Shown here: positions 18,822-26,184 of the stretch, piece by piece
How the letters are laid out: every line of letters starts with the position of its first letter
How positions within the stretch are numbered: position 1 is the first letter of the stretch
Assembly: GCF_000147815.2 (NCBI RefSeq)
Contig: NC_015957.1
Coordinates: forward strand, 2,356,001 to 2,420,000
From: Streptomyces violaceusniger Tu 4113
GTDB taxonomy: Bacteria; Actinomycetota; Actinomycetes; Streptomycetales; Streptomycetaceae
Direction of reading: 5' to 3'
Length of the DNA stretch: 64,000 nucleotides
The notes under the pieces: model-generated
What the model was told of the DNA's origin: nothing
What the model saw: the letters and a program-made list of their open reading frames with translations, nothing else
Databases searched by the model: none
Position numbers and translations under genes: made by a program

Positions 18822-19520
18822 TCAGCCGTGCAGCCCGCATTCGGTTTTATTGCTCCCCGCCCAGCGGCCGGACCGGATGTCCTCGCCCTCCAGAACCCGG
18901 CGGGTGCAGGGCGCGCAGCCTACCGACGGATAGCCGTCCATCAGCAGGGGGTTGGTCAGCACACCGTGCTCGGCGATGTAGGCGTCGACATCCGCTTGGG
19001 TCCAGCGGGCGATCGGGGAGATCTTCACCTTACGGCGACGCGCGTCCCAGCCAACGACCGGGGTGTTGGCGCGGGTTGGCGATTCGTCCCGGCGCAATCC
19101 CGTGGCCCAGGCGTCATACTCCTCCAACCCCTCCTCGAGGGGCTGGACCTTGCGCAGCGCGCAGCACAGGTCGGGGTCGCGGTCATGCAGCCGGGGACCG
19201 TACTCGGCGTCCTGCTCGGCGACCGTCTGACGGGGGGTCAGGGTGATGACGTTGACATCCATCACCGCGGCCACCGCGTCACGGGTGCCGATGGTCTCCG
19301 GGAAGTGGTAGCCGGTGTCGAGGAAGACCACATCGACACCGGGGAAGGCGCGGGAGGCGAGATGTGCCACCACCGCGTCCTCCATCGAGGAGGTGACGCA
19401 GAAACGCGATCCGAAGGTGTCCGCCGCCCAGCGCAGGATCTCCAGCGCGGGGGCGTCCTCGAGGTCGTGGCCCGCCTTCTCGGCGAGCCCCTCGAGGTCG
19501 GTGTGCGCAAGCCGGGTCAT
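18822..19520 (-). CDS. cysH: Adenylyl/phosphoadenylyl-sulfate reductase, Fe-S type
   Basis: Reduces activated sulfate to sulfite with thioredoxin. The 232 residues include SSMEDAVVAHLASRAFPGVD, FLDTGYHFPET, and both cysteine pairs of the [4Fe-4S] class: CCALRKVQPL and YPSVGCAPCTRRV, with the catalytic ECGLH at the C-terminus. Reductases with these four extra cysteines generally prefer APS, while those without use PAPS, so APS is the probable substrate. ATG 19520 overlaps the stop of the small zinc-ribbon gene (ATGA). Confidence 0.95.
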   Translation of the reverse strand: MTRLAHTDLEGLAEKAGHDLEDAPALEILRWAADTFGSRFCVTSSMEDAVVAHLASRAFPGVDVVFLDTGYHFPETIGTRDAVAAVMDVNVITLTPRQTVAEQDAEYGPRLHDRDPDLCCALRKVQPLEEGLEEYDAWATGLRRDESPTRANTPVVGWDARRRKVKISPIARWTQADVDAYIAEHGVLTNPLLMDGYPSVGCAPCTRRVLEGEDIRSGRWAGSNKTECGLHG

Positions 19521-19702
19521 ATCGCCGTGTCCCCTTCATCGATCGGGTCGCGCCGCAGGCCCTTGGCCAGCAGCCCGAGGAACGACAGGCGGAACGCTCG
19601 ATTGCAGGACGCGCATTCCCACGCGCCATGTCCCTCCTCCGAAGGACGCAGATCCTCGTCCCCGCAGTAAGGGCAGTAGAACGGCGCGGCACGCTCACTC
19701 AC
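19517..19702 (-). CDS. Small zinc-ribbon protein of the cys operon
   Basis: A 61-residue protein with two CxxC pairs, YCPYCGDED near residue 9 and ECASCNRAF near residue 29, forming a rubredoxin-like or zinc-ribbon knuckle, then a basic C-terminal half LLAKGLRRDP. It starts at GTG 19702 and overlaps cysH by 4 nt. From memory, a small gene sits at this place between sulfite reductase and cysH in other Streptomyces, so it is probably real and functionally tied to sulfur reduction, perhaps as a metal-binding or electron-transfer partner. No function is known to me. Confidence 0.8.
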   Translation of the reverse strand: MSERAAPFYCPYCGDEDLRPSEEGHGAWECASCNRAFRLSFLGLLAKGLRRDPIDEGDTAI

Positions 19703-19819
19703 CGCGTGCCTCCCGCTCAGTCCCGGCGCGCTCCGATGCGCAGGCTTCCCTCGTCACTGCCCGCTCCTTCGTCGCTGCGCGGCTCCTCGGTCCAGCCTGC
19801 GCAGCGCGCCGGGACACGC

Positions 19820-21514
19820 TCATTTGAGAGCCTCCTCACTGGCCCGTGCCGCCCAGGTGGCGAAGCGCTCGCCGTCCTCGCGCTCCTCCTGGAAGCGCTG
19901 AAGCAGCCGCTCCACATAGTCCGGGAGCTCGGCGGCGGTGACCTTCAGCCCGCGCACCTTGCGGCCGAAGCCCGGCTCCAGGCCCAGGGCGCCGCCCAGG
20001 TGCACCTGGTAGCCCTCGACCTGCTCGCCGTTGTCGTCCATGACCAACTGGCCCTTGAGACCGATGTCCGCGACCTGGATACGGGCGCAGGCGTTCGGGC
20101 AGCCGTTGAGGTTGATGGTGATCGGCTCGTCGAACTCGGGCAGCCGGCGCTCCAGCTCATCGATGAGCGAGGAGCCACGCCCCTTGGTCTCGACGATCGC
20201 CAGCTTGCAGAACTCGATCCCGGTGCAGGCCATCGTGCCGCGCCGGAACGGGGACGGCTTGACCTGGAGGTCCAGCGCCTCCAGCCCCGCGACCAGCGAC
20301 TCCACCTGGTCCTCGGTCACATCGAGCACGATCATCTTCTGCTCGACGGTGGTGGTCAGCCGCCCGGAGCCATGCGCCTCGGCCAGGTCGGCGATCTTGG
20401 TGAGGGTCGCCCCGTCCACCCGGCCGACGCGCGGCGCGAAGCCCACGTAGTAGCGGCCGTCCCGCTGGCGGTGGACGCCGATGTGGTCGCGCCACCGCTG
20501 GACGGGCTCCTCGGGCGCCGGTCCGTCGGACAGCGGGCGCTTCAGGTACTCGTCCTCCAGCACCTGGCGGAACTTCTCGGGGCCCCAGTCGGCGACCAGG
20601 AACTTCAGCCGGGCGCGGGTGCGCAGCCGCCGGTAGCCGTAGTCGCGGAAGATCGAGACGACCCCGGCCCAGACCTCCGGGACGTCCTCCAGCGGCACCC
20701 AGGCGCCGAGCCGGACGCCGATCTTGGGGTTGGTGGAGAGGCCGCCGCCGACCCACAGGTCGAAACCGGGGCCGTGCTCGGGGTGGCGCACCCCGACGAA
20801 CGCGACGTCGTTGATCTCGTGCACCACATCGAGCACCGGGGACCCGGAGATCGCGGTCTTGAACTTGCGCGGCAGGTTGGAGAACTCCTTGCTGCCGATG
20901 TAGCGACGGTGGATCTCGTCGATGGCGGAGGTGCCGTCGATGATCTCGTCCTCGGCGATCCCGGCGACCGGCGAGCCGACGATCACGCGCGGGGTGTCGC
21001 CGCACGCCTCGGTGGTGGACAGCCCGACGGCTTCCAGGCGCTTCCAGATCTCGGGCACGTCCTCGATCCGGATCCAGTGGTACTGGACGTTCTGCCGGTC
21101 GGTGATGTCCGCGGTGCCGCGCGCGAACTCCTCCGAGATCTCGCCGACGACCCGGAGCTGCTCGGTGGTCAGCCGGCCGCCGTCGATCCGGACGCGCATC
21201 ATGAAGTGCTCGTCGTCCAGCTCCTCCGGCTCCAGGATCGCGGTCTTGCCGCCGTCGATCCCGGGCTTGCGCTGGGTGTACAGACCCCACCAGCGCATCC
21301 GGCCGCGCAGATCGGCGCCGTCGATGGAGTCGAATCCCTGATGGGCGTAGATCGTCTCAATGCGTGTCCGCACATTGAGACCGTCGTCGTCCTTCTTGGT
21401 CTGCTCATTGCCGTTGAGGGGGGTGAAGTGCCCCGCGGCCCACTGGCCTTCGCCGCGGTGGCGTCCGGCCTTGCGGCGGGGCGTTGCGCTTGCGCGTTCC
21501 GGGGTGGCAGCCAT
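19820..21514 (-). CDS. sirA: Ferredoxin-type nitrite/sulfite reductase (siroheme, 4Fe-4S)
   Basis: Six-electron reduction of sulfite to sulfide; 564 residues. The two cysteine motifs that hold the [4Fe-4S]-siroheme pair are present: CTGIEFC (C-x5-C) and GCPNAC (C-x3-C). Duplicated ferrodoxin-like halves and the substrate-binding arginines (TDRQNVQYHWIRIEDVP, GDTPRVIVGSP) are visible. Sulfite rather than nitrite is indicated by the cysH and siroheme genes downstream. ATG 21514 has AAGGA about 12 nt upstream. A 27-codon leader ORF and a hairpin lie in the 5' leader, so expression is probably attenuated in response to cysteine. Confidence 0.94.
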   Translation of the reverse strand: MAATPERASATPRRKAGRHRGEGQWAAGHFTPLNGNEQTKKDDDGLNVRTRIETIYAHQGFDSIDGADLRGRMRWWGLYTQRKPGIDGGKTAILEPEELDDEHFMMRVRIDGGRLTTEQLRVVGEISEEFARGTADITDRQNVQYHWIRIEDVPEIWKRLEAVGLSTTEACGDTPRVIVGSPVAGIAEDEIIDGTSAIDEIHRRYIGSKEFSNLPRKFKTAISGSPVLDVVHEINDVAFVGVRHPEHGPGFDLWVGGGLSTNPKIGVRLGAWVPLEDVPEVWAGVVSIFRDYGYRRLRTRARLKFLVADWGPEKFRQVLEDEYLKRPLSDGPAPEEPVQRWRDHIGVHRQRDGRYYVGFAPRVGRVDGATLTKIADLAEAHGSGRLTTTVEQKMIVLDVTEDQVESLVAGLEALDLQVKPSPFRRGTMACTGIEFCKLAIVETKGRGSSLIDELERRLPEFDEPITINLNGCPNACARIQVADIGLKGQLVMDDNGEQVEGYQVHLGGALGLEPGFGRKVRGLKVTAAELPDYVERLLQRFQEEREDGERFATWAARASEEALK

Positions 21515-21713
21515 GGCGGTGTGTGTCCTTCTGAGCGACTCTGGTGCGGCGGGGTGGTACATCGGCGCGCACCGTCTGACCTGCGCGTGCGGAGGCGGGC
21601 AGGGTGTACGGCGGTGGCCGGTGCGAGATGCGGCGGGGAGGTGTCGAGGCGTGCGTGCTCGCCCACGTCGTCGGGGGCGGCGAGGGGTGCGGGGGATGCG
21701 GTGGTGCTGCCCG

Positions 21714-21727
21714 GGGCTTCAGAGCCC
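21714..21727 (-). promoter_or_regulatory. Hairpin after the Cys leader ORF
   Basis: A short inverted repeat GGGCT/AGCCC with a 4-nt loop begins 13 nt after the leader-peptide stop. It could be part of an attenuator whose folding depends on how far the ribosome gets past the leader Cys codon. Only the repeat is seen. Confidence 0.3.
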
Positions 21728-21740
21728 TGTGAGGTGCGGG

Positions 21741-21824
21741 TCAGCCCGCCGGACAAATGGCGCTGGACATGCGGCCGAGGTCGACGTGGCGTCGACTCAC
21801 CAAGGCAATTCCAGCTCGAGACAT
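21741..21824 (-). CDS. Cysteine-responsive leader peptide of the sulfur operon, 27 aa
   Basis: A short ORF from ATG 21824 to TGA 21741, 226 nt upstream of the sulfite reductase start. The peptide carries LVSRRHVDLGRMSSAIC, with a single Cys at residue 24, three codons before the stop. I recognise this as the recurrent actinobacterial leader with the SRRHVDL..R...A.C pattern found before sulfate and cysteine genes. The Cys codon near the end suggests ribosome stalling when Cys-tRNA is low, as in cysteine attenuation described in mycobacteria. No strong Shine-Dalgarno site is seen, so it may be read from a short leader. Confidence 0.75.
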   Translation of the reverse strand: MSRAGIALVSRRHVDLGRMSSAICPAG

Positions 21825-21916
21825 GATGGAAGCGTCGCATGGTGGTCTCTGGCGAGTCCACCTTTATCCACTATGCGGACGAATCTGTCTCGCATCGCAA
21901 GACGTTGTGGTGTTGG

Positions 21917-22450
21917 TCACTCCTCGTCCGCGGTCTTGACGTCGAAGACCCGAAAGCCCCGGCGCCGGTAGTTGTCCAGCGCGTACGGTCCGTCCTTGCT
22001 GCAGGTGTGCAGCCACACCCGCTTGGTCGGCACCCGGTCCGGCCAGCGCTCCGCCATGTCCCAGGCGCGGGAGGTCCCCCAGGTCAGCAGATGCCCACCG
22101 ATCCGGCGGCCCCGGAAGGCGGGCAGCAGACCGAAGTACACGATCTCCACCACGCCCTCGTCCTGGCCCTCCAGCTCGATGTACCCGGCCGGGGTCCCGC
22201 GCTCGTACGCCACCCACGTCTCCACACCGGGCCGGTACAGATGCTCCTCCCACGCCTCGCGCGACCACAGCAGCCGGTCGGTCCACGACACGTCCGAGCC
22301 CACCGAGGTGAAGAGGAAGTGGCCGAACTCCGGGCTCGGCACCTCGGCCCGGGCGATCCGCACCCCCGCCGTGGCGGGCGGCTCCTCCGCCGGGCTGAGA
22401 TCCGAGGGCGTGGTCTGCTCCAGGTGCCAGGTGGTCACGGTGATGCTCAT
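21917..22450 (-). CDS. GNAT family N-acetyltransferase
   Basis: A 177-residue acetyltransferase of the GNAT fold. The central strand GTPAGYIELEGQDEGVVEIVYFGLLPAFRG and the acetyl-CoA loop RGRRIGGHLLTW (Q/RxxGxG/A type) are clear; YALDNYRRRGFRVFD near the C-terminus is the usual final helix-strand. The acceptor substrate is unknown. ATG 22450 is the only good start. It lies upstream of the sulfur operon on the same strand, but the leader peptide and its own promoter region (about 90 bp) separate the units. Divergent from the HTH/lysozyme-like gene. Confidence 0.85.
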   Translation of the reverse strand: MSITVTTWHLEQTTPSDLSPAEEPPATAGVRIARAEVPSPEFGHFLFTSVGSDVSWTDRLLWSREAWEEHLYRPGVETWVAYERGTPAGYIELEGQDEGVVEIVYFGLLPAFRGRRIGGHLLTWGTSRAWDMAERWPDRVPTKRVWLHTCSKDGPYALDNYRRRGFRVFDVKTADEE

Positions 22451-22522
22451 CTGGACAGATAACCATGGACGCCGTTGACTCGCCTTGACGGGTATCGCTC
22501 AAGCGGGGAGGGCGGGGACGGG

Positions 22523-23686
22523 GTGTCCGGGACCGGGGACGTGGAGGAGTTCGCGGAGCTGTTGCGCGAGCTCAAGGGCAGAACGAACCGCAGCTACGCG
22601 GCGCTGGCGGCCCGCAGCGGGGTGAGCGGCTCGGCGCTGCACCGCTACTGCTCGGGGACGAGCGTGCCCGGCGACTACGAGCTGATCGCGCGCTTCGGCA
22701 AGGTGTGCGGGGCCAGCGGCGAGGAGCTGCTGGAGCTGCACCGGCGCTGGGTGCTTGCCGACGCCGAACGCAAACGGGACGTCTCCCGCGCCCCGGCCGC
22801 CGTATCCGCTGCTCCGACGGGGCCCGCCGGGTCTGCCATCCCTGCCGTCTCACGGGTCGAGACGGGGGCGGCGTTGGATGCCGAGACGGGGGCGGGGGCG
22901 GAGCCGGAGCCGGAGAGGTTGGCCCTGGTATCGGCTTCTGTCCCGGCCCCGGCCCCTGCCCCGGAACCCGGGGCCGACCCGCCGCCGTGGCGCCGTCGGC
23001 CACTGATCGCCGTGCTCGCCCTGGCCGTGCTCACCGCCGGGGCGGCCGTGGTGCTGTTAGCAGGGAAGGCGCTGACGTCCTCGGACGGCTCGGACGGGTC
23101 CTCGGACGATCGGCTGCTGCTGTCCTCCCGCTGTCCGGTCGTGGTGAGCATGGGGCAGGCGGACGCGTGTGTGCATGAGCTCCAGTCGCTGCTCGCCCGC
23201 GCGGGCGGCGAGCTCGACATCGACGGGGCCTTCGGACCGGCCACCCAGATGCGGGTCGTGGTGTTCCAGCTCCGCAGCGGGCTGACGGCGAACGGATCAG
23301 TGGACGAGCGGACGAAGCGGGCGCTCTACGAGAACGAGGGGAAGCCGCTCGACACCTGGACGCCCGAGCGGGTCACCCGGCGCATCCGCGAGGTCTTCAC
23401 CGAGGACCCCGAGCGCGCGGTCGGCATCGCGGACTGCGCCTCGTACCTCGATCCCCTCTACACCCTGCCCAACTCCAACGCCACCCGGAACTGGGGCGTC
23501 TTCCAGCTCTACGACGGCACCCTGCGCAAGCTGGGCGGCACCCGGGAGCAGGCGCTGGACCCGGACTGGAACATCCGGGCGGCCCATCGGCTGTGGGCGC
23601 TCACCCATGACTTCAGCGCCTGGAAAGCCTGCGACCGCGCCTATCGCGCCGGATCGAAGGGGGTCCAGGGCGCCAAGGGGCGCTGA
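22523..23686 (+). CDS. Membrane HTH protein with peptidoglycan-binding and degenerate lysozyme-like domains
   Basis: A 387-residue fusion. Residues 8-75 are an XRE-type helix-turn-helix (SYAALAARSGVSGSALHRYC). A Pro/Ala/Glu-rich linker leads to one membrane helix (about 161-181), so the HTH is cytoplasmic and the rest outside. Residues 204-270 are a peptidoglycan-binding domain (VHELQSLLARAGGELDIDGAFGP-like). Residues 285-375 resemble a soluble lytic transglycosylase/lysozyme (IADCASYLDP, NWGVFQLYDG, WNIRAAHRLW). Where active enzymes have Glu in the C-E-S motif, this protein has Ala306, so it may sense wall material rather than cut it. GTG 22523 follows GGGGAGG; an earlier in-frame TTG at 22475 is less likely. 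Confidence 0.75.
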   Translation: MSGTGDVEEFAELLRELKGRTNRSYAALAARSGVSGSALHRYCSGTSVPGDYELIARFGKVCGASGEELLELHRRWVLADAERKRDVSRAPAAVSAAPTGPAGSAIPAVSRVETGAALDAETGAGAEPEPERLALVSASVPAPAPAPEPGADPPPWRRRPLIAVLALAVLTAGAAVVLLAGKALTSSDGSDGSSDDRLLLSSRCPVVVSMGQADACVHELQSLLARAGGELDIDGAFGPATQMRVVVFQLRSGLTANGSVDERTKRALYENEGKPLDTWTPERVTRRIREVFTEDPERAVGIADCASYLDPLYTLPNSNATRNWGVFQLYDGTLRKLGGTREQALDPDWNIRAAHRLWALTHDFSAWKACDRAYRAGSKGVQGAKGR

Positions 23687-23879
23687 TCGCCGCCCGCCGC
23701 GCCGCCCGGCATCCCAACGGCCATCCCAGCGCCCGCCGTCTTCGCAGGTCGCGGACGGTTTCCGATCCCGCTGTCCCGATTTCCCCGGTCGGTCGCCCGT
23801 CCGACCGGGAGGGCTGGGATCGTGCTGCCGCCGTCCCAGACGGCCCACGGATCCGCAAATGAAGGAGACGAAGACGACC

Positions 23880-24434
23880 ATGGCTGTGACCAGCACCCGG
23901 ATCAGACTCGGCGCCCTGCTCGGCGGCGCGGTCCTCGCCGCCACCGGCGTTCTCACCGCCCAGAGCGCGGTGGCCGCCCCCAGCGCCCCCGTGGCCGCCG
24001 ACGCCCCCTCCGCCGCCGCGGTGACCAAGCTCAGCCAATCCGACGCGGCGAACCGGCTGCGCGGCGCCGGGATCTCCTGGACCTCCAGCGGGGGCTGCTC
24101 GGACCGCAACAACTCCACCTGCACCTCGTTCGAGCAGATCAACCTGACCACCGTGCAGGGTGCCATCACCCTGAAGGGGGCCACCGGCTGCGCGCTGACC
24201 ATCACCGGCGGCACGGAGACCGGGCACGCCTCCGGTACGTACAGCCACTGGAACGGCTACAAGCTGGACTTCAGCCCCACGAGCTGCCTCAGCAACTACA
24301 TCACCGGCACCTTCACCAACATCGGCCCGCGCCCGGGTGACGGCGCCCAGCAGTACAAGTCCGGCTCGGGCAACATCTACGCGCGCGAGAGCAACCACTG
24401 GGACGTGACCTACTACAACTGCGGAGGCTGCTGA
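23880..24434 (+). CDS. Secreted M15-like (D-Ala-D-Ala carboxypeptidase-like) protein
   Basis: A 184-residue exported protein with a Sec signal peptide (residues 1-36, ending SAVAAPS). The mature part has an M15-like zinc site: SHWNGYKLDF matches the SxHxxGxxxD pattern of VanX/VanY-type peptidases and ARESNHWDV matches the later ExxHW. Conserved pairs of Cys (GCSDRNNSTC, TGC, SC, CGGC) suggest disulfides. It may cleave peptidoglycan stem peptides, but the fold call rests only on these motifs. ATG 23880 has AAGGAG 12 nt upstream; ATG 23859 is an in-frame alternative. It follows the wall-sensing HTH protein by 193 nt in the same direction. Confidence 0.6.
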   Translation: MAVTSTRIRLGALLGGAVLAATGVLTAQSAVAAPSAPVAADAPSAAAVTKLSQSDAANRLRGAGISWTSSGGCSDRNNSTCTSFEQINLTTVQGAITLKGATGCALTITGGTETGHASGTYSHWNGYKLDFSPTSCLSNYITGTFTNIGPRPGDGAQQYKSGSGNIYARESNHWDVTYYNCGGC

Positions 24435-24605
24435 CCCGCGGCCGCCACGCTCTCACCGGCCGTCCGGACGGCTGCAACGCGGCGCAACCTTTGCGCATGG
24501 CTGTATCCGGCACGGACAGTGGGCCCGGCGGGCGGAGGGTGGTGCCGAGTCGGCGCGGCATCCCCTCCGCCGACGCCTTTGCCGAAGGTTCCGCCTGCTC
24601 ACCGG

Positions 24606-25958
24606 ATGAGCGGCGGTGAACATGCCCGATACGGTGAGAAGGTGCAGCCAGCAGAAGAAACACCGAAGCCGTCCGGCCGGCTCCGCAAGGCCCGCGCCCT
24701 GTACCGCAATGTGTCCAAGCGCAGGATGGCCTGGCTGCTGCTGAAGGACACCGTCGATTCCTGCATGGAGTACCGGGTCACCGGGCTCGCCGCCGAAGCG
24801 GCCTTCTTCACCCTGCTGTCGCTGCCGCCGCTGCTCCTCGGTCTGATCGGGCTGCTCGGCTATTTCGACGCGTGGACCAGCACCGACACGGTGGCCACCA
24901 TCCGGCAGAACATCCTCGACGCCTCCGCGACCGTGCTGTCCGACCGGGGCGTCAAGGAGATCGCCCGGCCGCTGCTGGACGATGTCATCAAGGGCGGCCG
25001 CCCCGATGTGATCTCGATCGGCTTCGCCATCGCCCTGTGGTCCGGCTCCCGCGCGGTGAACGTGTTCGTGGACACCATCACCATCATGTACGGGCTGGAG
25101 GGGCGGCGCGGGATCGTCAAGACCCGGCTGCTGTCGTTCCTGCTCTATCTGGTGGCGCTCCTGGTCGGGGCGGTGGCGCTGCCGCTGATGGTGATCGGTC
25201 CTGAGGCGGTGGTGGGCCTGCTGCCGTCCAGCGGGGACCCCGTACGGATCCTGTACTGGCCCGTGGTGATGGTGCTGTCCATCGCCTTCCTCACCACGCT
25301 CTACCACGTGTCCGTGCCGGTGCGCTCGCCGTGGCGGGAGGACATCCCCGGGGCGCTGGTGGCCCTCGCGATGTGGGTGCTGGGGAGCTTTCTGCTGCGG
25401 ATCTACCTGGTCCATACGGTCGAGGGCCCGACGATCTACGGCTCGCTGGCCGCACCCGTCGCGGTGCTGCTGTGGATCGGGGTGTCCGCCTTCGCGGTGC
25501 TGGTCGGGGCGGCGGTCAACGCCGCGATCGACCGGGTCTGGCCCTCGGTGGCCACGGCCGCCGGGCGTGCGGAGCGCGCCGCCCGCGCCCGGGAGGAGAC
25601 GGCCCGGCTGCGGGCGAAGGACCAGCGCACGGCGGACGACGGCGCGGCGGAGATCACCCCGCCGTCGGAGTTCCCCGAGCGCTGGGCCCAGTTCCTGCCG
25701 CACGGGGACATACGCTCCCGGCTGCACGCCAAGCGCGAGGCGGCGGAGAAGGCCGCCGGGAAGCCGTCGGGGAAGTCCCCGGGCAAGCCCTCGGAGACGT
25801 CGGCCGGGAAGCCCGCCGAGCAGCCCCCGGGGAAGGCGTCCGGCGAGCCCCGGACGCCCCGGCAAGCACCGAGGCGTCCGGACGTACGGTCCGCGGCGGA
25901 CGGCTCGGGCGGCGCCACGGACAGCACCGCGGCGGACGACGACCACCCGGTGCGCTGA
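24606..25958 (+). CDS. YihY/virulence factor BrkB family membrane protein
   Basis: A 450-residue inner-membrane protein. The YihY core has six membrane segments between about residues 55 and 300, with the family markers LAAEAAFFTLLSLPPLLLG, WSGSRAVNVFVDTI, LYHVSVPVRSPWREDIPGA and PTIYGSLAAPVAVLLW. The C-terminal 150 residues are a charged, Lys/Pro/Gly/Ala-rich tail with no predicted structure. YihY proteins were once called RNase BN, but that assignment is wrong; their function is unknown. The start is uncertain between ATG 24606 and GTG 24642. Confidence 0.88.
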   Translation: MSGGEHARYGEKVQPAEETPKPSGRLRKARALYRNVSKRRMAWLLLKDTVDSCMEYRVTGLAAEAAFFTLLSLPPLLLGLIGLLGYFDAWTSTDTVATIRQNILDASATVLSDRGVKEIARPLLDDVIKGGRPDVISIGFAIALWSGSRAVNVFVDTITIMYGLEGRRGIVKTRLLSFLLYLVALLVGAVALPLMVIGPEAVVGLLPSSGDPVRILYWPVVMVLSIAFLTTLYHVSVPVRSPWREDIPGALVALAMWVLGSFLLRIYLVHTVEGPTIYGSLAAPVAVLLWIGVSAFAVLVGAAVNAAIDRVWPSVATAAGRAERAARAREETARLRAKDQRTADDGAAEITPPSEFPERWAQFLPHGDIRSRLHAKREAAEKAAGKPSGKSPGKPSETSAGKPAEQPPGKASGEPRTPRQAPRRPDVRSAADGSGGATDSTAADDDHPVR

Positions 25959-26075
25959 CGCGCCCACCCCGCCGGAAAATGGATGGCGCCCCCGCGCGGG
26001 GCTGGGCTACGGTTCCCCCGTTCCGTGTTGGCCCGTGTTGTTGCGCGTTGAGGAAATCAGGAGGTGAGGACATTG

Positions 26076-26147
26076 ATGACGGTCACGGTGGCGAGCGCTG
26101 CTCGCGTTCAGGAGTTCCTCATTCCCACCCCTGCGGCCTCCGGCTGA
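26076..26147 (+). CDS. Putative upstream leader ORF of rsgA, 23 aa
   Basis: ATG 26076 follows a near-perfect Shine-Dalgarno site (CAGGAGGTGAGG) and opens a 23-codon ORF, MTVTVASAARVQEFLIPTPA followed by three residues, that stops 37 nt before the rsgA start. The last codons run into the left arm of a 10-bp hairpin, and the stop codon lies in its loop. A translated leader whose ribosome would melt or allow the hairpin is a classic attenuator layout. The peptide has no run of one amino acid. Function inferred from position only. Confidence 0.5.
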   Translation: MTVTVASAARVQEFLIPTPAASG

Positions 26148-26165
26148 CACCTCTTCGGAGGCCGC
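26133..26165 (+). promoter_or_regulatory. Hairpin spanning the rsgA leader stop codon
   Basis: Perfect 10-bp inverted repeat, 26133-26142 with 26156-26165, and a 13-nt loop that holds the TGA of the leader ORF. It ends 5 nt before the GAAGGG ribosome-binding site of rsgA, so folding could limit access to that site or end transcription. Confidence 0.55.
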
Positions 26166-26184
26166 TCTTCGAAGGGTTTCCTCC

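Noticed and set aside
21864..22502. Minus-strand frame overlapping the acetyltransferase with a small ORF end near 21864
   Set aside because: The acetyltransferase frame has the GNAT motifs; the other frame has none, and its short tail has no ribosome-binding site.
24459..24472. 14-bp palindrome after the M15-like gene considered as a terminator
   Set aside because: It has no loop and no T-run, so it cannot be assigned with confidence; left unannotated.
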